DNA of 5,662 bases, taken from Mogibacterium sp. Lineage in GTDB: Bacteria > Bacillota_A > Clostridia > Peptostreptococcales > Anaerovoracaceae. A model generated the notes under the pieces. The model was not told the origin of the DNA, searched no databases, and saw only the letters and a list, made by a program, of their open reading frames with translations. Positions within the stretch are counted from its first letter, which is position 1. Each line of letters starts with the position of its first letter. This document shows, one piece after another, positions 1 through 5,661 of the stretch. Location of the stretch: assembly GCA_017469325.1 (NCBI GenBank), contig JAFUGO010000088.1, forward strand, positions 1 through 5,662, read 5' to 3'. The translations under genes were made by a program, and so were the position numbers.

Positions 1-129
1 ACCGAGGGCGCCGTAGTCATAGGAGAAGTCACGGAAGAAAACAAGGGAAAGGTCGTCATGACCACCGAGATCGGCGCCCAGACGATGCTCCCGCAGCCGG
101 GCGGCGAACTCCTCCCGCGCATCTGCTAG
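1..129 (+). CDS. HypE-like / AIR synthase-related protein, C-terminal end (5' partial)
   Basis: An open frame enters from the left edge in frame 1 and gives 42 residues before TAG at 127-129. The visible part contains VVIGEVTEE, a KVVM strand, and the extreme C-terminus GELLPRIC. A terminal PRIC tail is the hallmark of HypE. In NiFe-hydrogenase maturation, HypF carbamoylates the HypE C-terminal cysteine and HypE dehydrates it to a thiocyanate, which supplies the CN ligands of the active-site iron. The IGEV segment also fits the C-terminal domain of the wider PurM/AIR-synthase-like superfamily, to which HypE belongs. Only the tail is visible, so a clostridial AIR-synthase-related paralogue with no hydrogenase role cannot be excluded, and no other hyp gene is in the window. 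A terminator hairpin begins four bases after the stop, so this is the last gene of its transcript. The frame is certain; the family call is fairly good. Confidence 0.72.
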   Translation, partial: TEGAVVIGEVTEENKGKVVMTTEIGAQTMLPQPGGELLPRIC

Positions 130-133
130 TAAC

Positions 134-180
134 AAAGTCATGCTTAAAGCCCTGATCCGGTCTCAAAAGCATGACTTTTT
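134..180 (+). terminator. Intrinsic terminator of the HypE-like gene (hairpin copy A)
   Basis: A perfect 12-bp inverted repeat has its left arm AAAGTCATGCTT at 134-145 and its right arm AAGCATGACTTT at 167-178. It encloses a 21-nt loop and runs into five Ts (176-180). It starts four bases after the stop codon at 129. The loop is longer than in a typical terminator, and the element recurs at 219-269, so it may be a repeat family that serves as a terminator here. Confidence 0.75.
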
Positions 181-191
181 CATCTCCATCC

Positions 192-206
192 GGCCGTCGG
201 ACGGCC
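192..206. repeat. GC-rich palindrome between the two hairpin copies
   Basis: GGCCGTC at 192-198 and GACGGCC at 200-206 form a perfect 7-bp inverted repeat around one central G. It lies in the 33-nt spacer between the two hairpin copies. No T-tract follows, so it is not a terminator on the + strand. Its role is unknown; it could be a protein site or a folded part of the intergenic RNA. Confidence 0.55.
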
Positions 207-218
207 ATCGCAAACCGC

Positions 219-264
219 AATGTCATGCTTAAAGGCCGGATCGGCCAAAAAGACATGACATTTT
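219..264 (+). terminator. Second hairpin (copy B), possible backup terminator upstream of glnS
   Basis: AATGTCATG (219-227) pairs with CATGACATT (254-262). CTT (228-230) can pair with AAG (250-252) past a single bulged A, and an inner GGCCG/CGGCC stem caps the structure. Only four Ts (261-264) follow, so termination may be weak. It lies just upstream of the glnS promoter and could insulate glnS from upstream readthrough. Confidence 0.45.
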
Positions 265-294
265 CATCTTCGCAGGTATTTGCGGCCTTCCTTG

Positions 295-303
295 TGCTAT
301 AAT
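295..303 (+). promoter_or_regulatory. Extended -10 promoter for glnS
   Basis: TGC followed by the perfect -10 TATAAT (298-303) forms an extended -10 element. No good -35 hexamer is seen at the usual spacing (275-280 reads GGTATT), which fits extended -10 promoters. Transcription would start near 310, giving a leader of about 35 nt with no room for a T-box or other large regulatory RNA. Confidence 0.65.
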
Positions 304-344
304 GGTTTACAGAATTTTTGGGACAATCCACCGGAGGTTTATTT

Positions 345-2003
345 ATGGCATTTGCAACAGCAGAAGAATACAAAACAATGGCCGGTAACTTCATCCACGA
401 CATAATCGATGAAGACCTCGCCAGCGGAAAGCACACAGAGATCGCTACGCGTTTCCCGCCGGAGCCAAACGGCTACCTGCACATCGGACACGCCAAGTCG
501 CTCTGCCTCAACTTCGGCACAGCACTCAAGTATGGCGGACGCTGCAATCTCAGATATGATGACACAAACCCTACAAAAGAAGACATCGAATTCGTAAAGT
601 CGATCGAGGCTGACGTAAACTGGCTCGGATTCCAGTGGGATGAAAAGCTCTGGGCTTCCGATTACTTTGACACGATGTACGATGCTGCTGTAGAGCTCAT
701 AAAGCAGGGCAAGGCATTTGTCTGCGAGCTCACTCCGGACCAGATAAGAGAATACAGAGGTACTCTGACCCAGCCGGGCAAGGAGAGCCCTTACCGCAAC
801 AGAACGATAGAAGAAAACCTCGAGCTTTTCGAGAGGATGCGCGCAGGCGAGTTCGGCGACGGAGAGATCTGCCTCAGAGCAAAGATCGACATGGCATCGC
901 CTAACATCAACATGAGAGACCCTGTCATCTACAGAGTAGTTCACGCTTCTCACCACAACACAGGCGACAAGTGGTGCGTATATCCGATGTACGACTTCGC
1001 TCATCCGATCGAGGACGCCATCGAGGGCATCACTCACTCCATCTGCACACTCGAGTTCGAGGACCACAGACCTCTCTACGACTGGGTAGTCCGCGAGGTA
1101 GGCTGGTGGCCGAATCCGCCTAGACAGATCGAGTTCGCACCTCTCAACATCACAACGATGCTCATGAGCAAGCGCTTCATCCGCAAACTGGTAGAAGAGG
1201 GCAAGGTAGAAGGCTGGGACGATCCTCGTCTCTGCACGCTCGCAGGTATCCGCCGCAGAGGTTACACACCTGAAGCGATCCGTAAGTTCTGCAACGACAT
1301 CGGCGTCACAAAGGCAGACACTATGATCGACATCGCTCAGCTCGAGCTGTGCGTCCGCGAAGACCTTCAGCTGAAGGTGCCGGCTATCAACGTCGTCAAG
1401 AACCCTATCAAGGTCATCATCGACAATTACCCTGAGGGCAAGACCGAGATGTGCACGGTAGAGAACAACGCGAAGGTCCCTGAGATGGGCACAAGAGAGA
1501 TCCCGTTCGGCCGCGAGCTCTGGGTGGACGGCGACGACTTCATGGAAGTCCCTGTTAAGAAGTACTTCAGACTCTTCCCGGGCAACGAGGTAAGATTCAA
1601 AGGTGCTTACTTCATCACATGCAACGAGGTAGAGAAGGATGCAGACGGCAATATCGTTGCGCTCCACTGCACATATGACCCTGAGACACACAGCGGCTCC
1701 GGATTCGAAGGCCGCAAGGTAAAGGGCACGATCCACTTCGTAGAGGCGAGCACAGCCGTAAAGATCAAGATCAGAGAGTACGGCTACCTCATGAAAGAGA
1801 ACGAGGAGACAGGCGAGCAGGAGTTCGATCCTGAATCCCTGATCGAGACATGGGGCTATGCCGAGCCGTCGGCAGCTGATGTAAAGCCGGGCGAGAGATT
1901 CCAGTTCTTCCGCAAGGGCTACTACATTGCTGACAGCGAGCTTACAACGGACGACGAGAAGGTATTCAACAGCATCGTCGGCCTCAAGAGCAGCTGGAAG
2001 TAA
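345..2003 (+). CDS. glnS: Glutaminyl-tRNA synthetase (GlnRS)
   Basis: This cytosolic class I aminoacyl-tRNA synthetase ligates glutamine to tRNA-Gln using ATP. The 552-residue length is close to the E. coli enzyme (about 554). The class I signature HIGH is at residues 46-49 within [13 protein letters not shown], and the KMSKS-type loop is LMSKR at 273-277. Residues expected to contact substrate, by recalled alignment to E. coli Asp66, Tyr211 and Phe233, are D72 (in RYDDTNP), Y216 (in PMYDF) and F238 (in TLEFED), which supports GlnRS over GluRS. The Rossmann catalytic core runs to about residue 340; the rest is the two-barrel anticodon-binding region. The ATG at 345 is chosen because GGAGG at 333-337 is 7 nt upstream; an in-frame TTG at 318 has no ribosome binding site. 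Most bacteria make Gln-tRNA through GatCAB, and GlnRS is patchy outside proteobacteria, though known in clostridia. It appears monocistronic. Confidence 0.97.
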   Translation: MAFATAEEYKTMAGNFIHDIIDEDLASGKHTEIATRFPPEPNGYLHIGHAKSLCLNFGTALKYGGRCNLRYDDTNPTKEDIEFVKSIEADVNWLGFQWDEKLWASDYFDTMYDAAVELIKQGKAFVCELTPDQIREYRGTLTQPGKESPYRNRTIEENLELFERMRAGEFGDGEICLRAKIDMASPNINMRDPVIYRVVHASHHNTGDKWCVYPMYDFAHPIEDAIEGITHSICTLEFEDHRPLYDWVVREVGWWPNPPRQIEFAPLNITTMLMSKRFIRKLVEEGKVEGWDDPRLCTLAGIRRRGYTPEAIRKFCNDIGVTKADTMIDIAQLELCVREDLQLKVPAINVVKNPIKVIIDNYPEGKTEMCTVENNAKVPEMGTREIPFGRELWVDGDDFMEVPVKKYFRLFPGNEVRFKGAYFITCNEVEKDADGNIVALHCTYDPETHSGSGFEGRKVKGTIHFVEASTAVKIKIREYGYLMKENEETGEQEFDPESLIETWGYAEPSAADVKPGERFQFFRKGYYIADSELTTDDEKVFNSIVGLKSSWK

Positions 2004-2024
2004 ACCTGCTCAACACATTGAAGC

Positions 2025-2068
2025 AAAGGTGTATATTTCTTAAGGTTTAAGGAATATACACCTTTTTT
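2025..2068 (+). terminator. Strong intrinsic terminator after glnS
   Basis: The stem runs from 2028-2043 to 2047-2062: 16 pairs with one T-G wobble (T2038-G2052) and a 3-nt loop GGT. Six Ts (2063-2068) follow. Three As at 2025-2027 could extend pairing into the T-tract. It begins about 20 nt after the glnS stop. The stem is unusually long and its upper part is AT-rich, but the base is GC-closed (GGTG/CACC). Confidence 0.93.
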
Positions 2069-2071
2069 GAG

Positions 2072-2077
2072 TATAAT
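2072..2077 (+). promoter_or_regulatory. Candidate -10 element for the cell-wall operon
   Basis: A perfect TATAAT lies only 3 nt after the T-tract of the glnS terminator. With 17-nt spacing the -35 would be at 2049-2054 (AAGGAA), inside the terminator stem and a poor match, so the promoter may be weak or need an activator. Transcription would begin near 2084 and give a leader of roughly 115 nt. No better promoter is seen before the FHA-SEDS gene. Confidence 0.45.
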
Positions 2078-2168
2078 CATCGTGGATTGCTATGCGGAAC
2101 GCGGACCCGGGTCACTGATAAGGCCCGCAGCGACATAGCAAGTCGAATCATCGTGGAATTCTATGCGG
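2075..2168 (+). repeat. Direct repeat of a 23-nt motif in the operon leader
   Basis: Copies at 2075-2097 and 2146-2168 match at 21 of 23 positions. Both begin AATCATCGTGGA and end CTATGCGG; the differences are at the 13th and 15th bases. They are 71 nt apart, start to start. Each contains GTGGA, six bases, then ATGCGG. Copy 1 overlaps the end of the candidate -10. It could be a duplicated protein-binding site, an RNA module, or a duplicated translation-initiation-like sequence. Confidence 0.8.
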
Positions 2169-2179
2169 CAACCACCGCA
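2087..2179 (+). promoter_or_regulatory. Structured 5' leader of the FHA-SEDS/PBP operon
   Basis: TTGCTATG (2087-2094) pairs perfectly with CATAGCAA (2134-2141), enclosing an inner stem GCGGACC/GGCCCGC (2101-2107 with 2122-2128, one A-C mismatch). A second hairpin, TGCGG/CCGCA (2164-2168 with 2175-2179, loop CAACCA), lies just before the ribosome binding site. CATAG (2134-2138) can instead pair with CTATG of repeat copy 2 (2161-2165), so alternative folds are possible. I do not recognise it as a known riboswitch class. Base pairing is visible; regulation is inference. Confidence 0.45.
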
Positions 2180-2197
2180 GAAAAGTGAGGGAAGCAT

Positions 2198-3922
2198 ATA
2201 GAAGAACTGATCACCGCGATCCTTAATTTCAGCGAGTCGTATCCTGATCTCGCACTCGGCATAACCACCGTCTTCAGGTGGATCTTTGTCGTGCTCGCGG
2301 CATACATCCTGATCATTTCCATCGTGTCGCTTCTGACTACCCGCGCGACTCCTGAGATCTGGGGCTACTACATCGTAGAGGGCGGCGGCAACTTCCCTAT
2401 AACCCACTGGGAGAATGTAATAGGGCGCTCGCGCTCCACGGATATAAACATCCCGCTCGGCAGCGTGTCCAACAACCACGCACTGCTCATAAGGCGCGGC
2501 GAAGACAAGTGGATGATCAAGGACCTCGGGTCGCACAACGGCACAAAGGTGAACGGGTACGTGCTTGATCCGGCCAAGCGCTATCTCATCTCGCCGGGAG
2601 ACCGCATCGAGATGGGAGGAGTGGTCTCGACGATCACACCGCCGAGCATCGAAGAGAGCCGCAACAACAGATTCATGCGCCGTCTCGACAAGGAGCCTGT
2701 TGCCCCGTGGAAGATCCTTCTGGCGATCACCGCGTTCCAGCTTATGACCATAGTCCAGCTGATCCTCGGCATGGGCGATGAGATCACAAGGGGAGCCCTG
2801 CTTTCGATCGCGCTTCTTTGCGTCGTGATGTGGATATACGTCATGTACTTCAACGCCACGGGCAGAAGAGGCTTCGAGATGGAGATGATCGCGTTCTTCA
2901 TGACCACAGTGAACCTGGCGGTCACGGCGTCGTTCGACCCAACGGCCGTAATGAAGGAATTCATCGCGATGCTCATAGGACTCGCGCTGATGATATTCAT
3001 GTGCGTATTCATGCGCGACCTCGAAAGGACCCGCCGGATAAAACCGGTGCTCATAGGTCTTTCGGTGTTTGCGCTTCTTATAAACCTCATATTCGGCACG
3101 GCGGAATTCGGAGCCACCAACTGGGTAAAGATAGGCGGCGTGTCGGTACAGCCGTCCGAGATAGTCAAGCTGGCGTTCATTCTGGTCGGAGCCGCTGTGC
3201 TCGAAGAACTTTACGACCGCAGGAGCACGATCATGTACGCTGCGTTCTCGTTCTTCTGCCTGGCCTGCCTGGCTCTGATGAGCGACTTCGGTACAGCGCT
3301 GATCTTCTTTGCGACATACCTGATAGTCTCGTTCCTCAGGAGCGGTGACTTTTCGCGTTTCGCGCTCACGGGCGTTGGCGCTCTTGCAATGGGACTCATC
3401 GTGCTGAGATTCAAACCGTACATAGCGTCCAGGTTCGATGCCTGGGGCCACGTATGGGAGCCTGAATATATCGACAACATGGGATACTCCCAGACACGCA
3501 CAATGTCGTTCGGAGCCGGCGGAGGACTGCTGGGACTCGGCGCGGGCAACGGCTCGCTCAAGGATGTATTCGCGTCCAACACCGACCTCGTCTTCGGATT
3601 CGTGATGGAGGAGTGGGGACTCATCATCGCGATACTGATGGTGCTCTGCATAGCGACACTCTGTTTCTTCGCGGTGATGCACATAGTAGCCGGAAGATCG
3701 ACATTCTATACGATACTCGCCTGCAGCGCGGCAACGATGCTGCTGGTTCAGACCATACTCAACGTATTCGGCGCGGTAGACCTGTTCCCGATGACGGGCG
3801 TCACATTCCCGTTCGTCTCGACAGGCGGAACGAGCCTTCTGACATCATGGGCCATGCTTGCGTACTTCAAGGCCGCGGACATGCGGCGCAACGCGGGGCT
3901 GGCATTAAGTAAGGAGGATTAG
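2198..3922 (+). CDS. FHA domain-FtsW/RodA (SEDS) peptidoglycan glycosyltransferase fusion
   Basis: SEDS-family integral membrane protein, expected to polymerise lipid II into glycan strands with a partner class B PBP. From 2198 it has 574 residues: a membrane segment at about 25-46; a cytoplasmic FHA domain at about 65-150 with GR (76-77), SNNH (91-94), NGT (114-116) and VNG (118-120), the usual phosphothreonine-binding pattern; then about ten membrane helices from residue 171. SEDS signatures are QPSE (318-321), SDFGT around D363, NTD with D463 (position of the catalytic Asp of RodA/FtsW, recalled from the family), and MTGVTFPFVSTGG (532-544). The frame is open from 2189, but the first ATG/GTG/TTG is GTG 2291, which would cut the first helix in half; codon choice upstream still looks coding. 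AUA at 2198, 7 nt after GAGG (2187-2190), is the best start. If GTG 2291 is used (AGGTGG at 2276-2281), the protein is 543 residues. It could be the RodA- or FtsW-type enzyme. Confidence 0.9.
   Translation: MEELITAILNFSESYPDLALGITTVFRWIFVVLAAYILIISIVSLLTTRATPEIWGYYIVEGGGNFPITHWENVIGRSRSTDINIPLGSVSNNHALLIRRGEDKWMIKDLGSHNGTKVNGYVLDPAKRYLISPGDRIEMGGVVSTITPPSIEESRNNRFMRRLDKEPVAPWKILLAITAFQLMTIVQLILGMGDEITRGALLSIALLCVVMWIYVMYFNATGRRGFEMEMIAFFMTTVNLAVTASFDPTAVMKEFIAMLIGLALMIFMCVFMRDLERTRRIKPVLIGLSVFALLINLIFGTAEFGATNWVKIGGVSVQPSEIVKLAFILVGAAVLEELYDRRSTIMYAAFSFFCLACLALMSDFGTALIFFATYLIVSFLRSGDFSRFALTGVGALAMGLIVLRFKPYIASRFDAWGHVWEPEYIDNMGYSQTRTMSFGAGGGLLGLGAGNGSLKDVFASNTDLVFGFVMEEWGLIIAILMVLCIATLCFFAVMHIVAGRSTFYTILACSAATMLLVQTILNVFGAVDLFPMTGVTFPFVSTGGTSLLTSWAMLAYFKAADMRRNAGLALSKED
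3911..3917 (+). promoter_or_regulatory. Ribosome binding site that fixes the GTG start of the PBP
   Basis: AAGGAGG is a full-strength Shine-Dalgarno sequence inside the last codons of the SEDS gene, 7 nt before GTG at 3925. It supports the non-ATG start and tight co-translation with the upstream gene. Confidence 0.9.
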
Positions 3923-3924
3923 CC

Positions 3925-5277
3925 GTGCGAAAACAGGAAAGAAGAGCGTGGATATGTCTTGCGCTTGCCGTGATACTCCTGATCGGCACGGGCATATTCT
4001 GCTACAGATACGTAAAACACGGAGGCGAATGGGCCACATTCTACGGGAACGGCCAGATCTACACAGACGGCAGGATCAACCGCGGAACGGTGACGGACCG
4101 CTACGGGGAGGAGCTCCTCAGCTGCACCACGGACGGCTTCTATTACAGTGACGATTATGAGACAAGAGTCGCGACCGTTCATGCAGTCGGCGATCCGGAC
4201 GGGAACATACCGGACGGAGCCATAAATGTATTCAGGAGCCAGATCATAGGCTACGATCTGCTGAACGGTATATACGACACTTCGGCGAGCGGCAAGAGAA
4301 TAGCTCTGACTATCGACGCGTCCGCAAACCGCGCGGCATATGAATCGCTCGGCTGGCAGACCGGCACGGTCGGCGTGTACAACTGGAAGACGGGCGAGAT
4401 CGTCTGCATGGTGAGTACGCCTACATTCGACCCTGCCTATGACGACTATTCGGATGAAGAGGATTCCATCTACTTCAACAACTTCCTCGACGGAATGATC
4501 ACGCCGGGATCCACATTCAAGCTGGTGACCGCAGCAGCCGTGATCGACCACATGGCCGACCGTGATTCGTTCAGGTTCGAATGCGACGGAGTCAACCAGT
4601 TCGGTGACGGAGAGAACACCCAGTTCACGGATGTCTATGAACACGGCGAGGTGGACTTTAGGGACGCGCTGGCCAAGTCCTGCAACGGAGCTTTCGGAGC
4701 GCTCACCCGCGAGGTGGGCTCAAAAGCCATGAAGGAATATGCCGAGAAGGCGGGCCTCACGGAACCTGTCGAAGTCGACGGCATAAAGACGGCCGCCGGA
4801 TCCTTTGACTTCCCGTCTGACGATGACGTGAAACTGAGCTGGGCCGGAATAGGCCAGGGCGATGACCTCGTGAATCCATGCGCAATGATGGTGTACATGG
4901 GAGCGATAGCTGCGGGCGGTGAACCTGTCCAGCCGACTCTCATAAAGAGCGCGTCGTTCCTTAAGGAGATACGCGGAGGCAGGAGCCTCGGACGCTACAT
5001 AGATGAAGAAGTCGCCGACGAGCTCAGGTCGATGATGAAGTACAACGTGACCGAGACCTACGGCGAGTATGAGGACATAGACATGTACGCGAAGTCCGGT
5101 ACCGCAGAGACAGGCTCGGACAGCCCTGACGCCTGGTTCGTCGGATTCACTGATGACGAGGATGCTCCTTATGCATTCGTAGTCTGGATAAAGGGCGGAG
5201 GCTCCGGAGCGGAAGCCGCTGCGCCTGTGGCCGCGAACGTCATACGTACTCTGAAGTATTCGCAGCCCGAAGAGTGA
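3925..5277 (+). CDS. Class B penicillin-binding protein (D,D-transpeptidase), PbpA/FtsI family
   Basis: This peptidoglycan transpeptidase cross-links stem peptides outside the membrane. It has 450 residues and starts at GTG, 2 nt after the SEDS stop. A membrane anchor lies at about 8-27 (AWICLALAVILLIGTGIF), followed by a short N-terminal module with the class B signature RGTVTDRYG (53-61). The transpeptidase domain (about 145-445) has all three active-site motifs: STFK (196-199, S196 the acylated serine), SCN (252-254) and KSGT (390-393), plus GQG (310-312). It is much shorter than FtsI or PBP2 (about 580 or more) because the pedestal domain is reduced, resembling actinobacterial PbpA, which sits beside rodA and FHA genes. 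The extracellular part is visibly acidic. It is probably the dedicated partner of the FHA-SEDS protein. Beta-lactams would be expected to acylate S196. No clear terminator follows. The family call is secure; assignment to elongation, division or sporulation is open. Confidence 0.95.
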   Translation: MRKQERRAWICLALAVILLIGTGIFCYRYVKHGGEWATFYGNGQIYTDGRINRGTVTDRYGEELLSCTTDGFYYSDDYETRVATVHAVGDPDGNIPDGAINVFRSQIIGYDLLNGIYDTSASGKRIALTIDASANRAAYESLGWQTGTVGVYNWKTGEIVCMVSTPTFDPAYDDYSDEEDSIYFNNFLDGMITPGSTFKLVTAAAVIDHMADRDSFRFECDGVNQFGDGENTQFTDVYEHGEVDFRDALAKSCNGAFGALTREVGSKAMKEYAEKAGLTEPVEVDGIKTAAGSFDFPSDDDVKLSWAGIGQGDDLVNPCAMMVYMGAIAAGGEPVQPTLIKSASFLKEIRGGRSLGRYIDEEVADELRSMMKYNVTETYGEYEDIDMYAKSGTAETGSDSPDAWFVGFTDDEDAPYAFVVWIKGGGSGAEAAAPVAANVIRTLKYSQPEE

Positions 5278-5438
5278 TCCGCGAAGATAAAGACGGCCGG
5301 CTCATACGTCCGGGCACATGTGCCTGTCGGCGCGAACGAATGCTTTTCCGCGCGGATAGGTTCGAAGGATGATTACCGCGCAAATTGCCGGCGGAATGTA
5401 AAAATACACTTGTTTTTGTATAAAATCACAAAATCCGG
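5278..5438. other. Intergenic stretch with GC-rich inverted repeats, no convincing gene
   Basis: Two structures stand out. GGCACATGTGCC (5313-5324) is a perfect 12-bp palindrome, extendable by a G-T and a C-G pair. GCGCGG (5350-5355) pairs with CCGCGC (5376-5381) around a 20-nt loop. Neither is followed by a T-tract, so the end of the PBP transcript is unclear. A weak AT stem (5396-5404 with 5413-5421) uses two wobble pairs. No credible coding frame is seen. Confidence 0.5.
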
Positions 5439-5466
5439 TTGACTTTACTTGCTAAAGTATTATTAT
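5439..5466 (+). promoter_or_regulatory. Sigma-A-type promoter for the lysine riboswitch transcript
   Basis: The -35 is TTGACT (5439-5444) and the -10 is TATTAT (5461-5466), with 16-nt spacing; each matches consensus at five of six positions. Transcription would start near 5473, about 30 nt before the aptamer. The spacer contains a perfect inverted repeat, ACTTTA-CTTGC-TAAAGT (5442-5458). Confidence 0.8.
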
Positions 5467-5502
5467 CTAACAGTATAGTTACAAATGAATAACACCTGAC
5501 CC

Positions 5503-5661
5503 GATAGAGGTCGCGGAGATTATGAGTAACGGTCCGTAAAACGCAGGGAGGCGGGGCCGTGAAAGGATGATCCGCCGAAGCCTTTCAGTAAACCCCTTAA
5601 GCTGAACGGCTGGGACGGCGCAATAATATGTGCCGGACTGTCACGTAAGTGGAGCGCTATC
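5503..5661 (+). ncRNA. Lysine riboswitch (L box) aptamer
   Basis: The closing stem P1 is formed by GATAG (5503-5507) and CTATC (5657-5661). In order, the conserved L-box pieces are GATAGAGGTCGCGG, the AGTA after the first strand (5526-5529), GAAAGGATGATCCGCCGAAG, the TTCAG/CTGAA hairpin, GGCTGGG, a CGGCGCA/TGTGCCG hairpin, and CTGTCACGTAAGTGGAGCG before the closing strand. These match the consensus known from Bacillus and Clostridium lysC and lysine transporter leaders. Lysine binding normally represses the downstream gene by termination or by hiding the ribosome binding site. The expression platform and the regulated gene (lysine biosynthesis or transport) lie beyond the window, so mechanism and target cannot be read. 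Confidence 0.96.

Larger units (their letters stand above)
134..269 (+). repeat. Two tandem diverged copies of a hairpin element
   Basis: Copy A spans 134-185 and copy B spans 219-269, with 33 nt between them. The left 16 nt (134-149 and 219-234) match at 15 positions. The right 16 nt (170-185 and 254-269, both ending TTTTCATCT) also match at 15. The two differences are the two halves of one base pair: A136-T176 in copy A is T221-A260 in copy B, so pairing is kept. The interiors differ, but both contain a GATC core. Copy B has an extra inner stem, GGCCG/CGGCC around a GAT loop (234-246). Confidence 0.8.

Noticed and set aside
304..344. T-box leader for glnS
   Set aside because: The leader is only about 35 nt, with no T-box sequence or specifier stem.
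56..436. 126-codon minus-strand frame across the hairpin region
   Set aside because: It crosses two terminator-like hairpins, the glnS promoter and the glnS start, and the product resembles no family.
339..1736. Long open frame (465 codons) on the minus strand opposite glnS
   Set aside because: It is a shadow of glnS codon bias. Its translation has no recognisable domain, and the + strand gene is a full-length GlnRS with all motifs.
2087..2179. Leader considered as a cobalamin, c-di-AMP or SRP-type RNA
   Set aside because: A short GTCACTG-like string recalls cobalamin elements, but the B12 box and other conserved blocks are absent. No conserved pieces of ydaO or SRP RNA were found.
2090..3682. 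530-codon open frame on the minus strand opposite the SEDS gene
   Set aside because: Its composition is low-complexity, rich in His, Arg, Asp and Glu, as expected from reading a GC-rich membrane-protein gene backwards. No family resemblance or ribosome binding site was found.
5369..5401. Ten-codon ORF (ATG 5369 to TAA) before the lysine promoter
   Set aside because: It has no properly spaced ribosome binding site and overlaps a stem; it is explained by chance.
5419..5424. TATAAA as an alternative -10 upstream of the riboswitch
   Set aside because: No acceptable -35 lies 16-18 nt upstream; the TTGACT/TATTAT pair downstream is far better.
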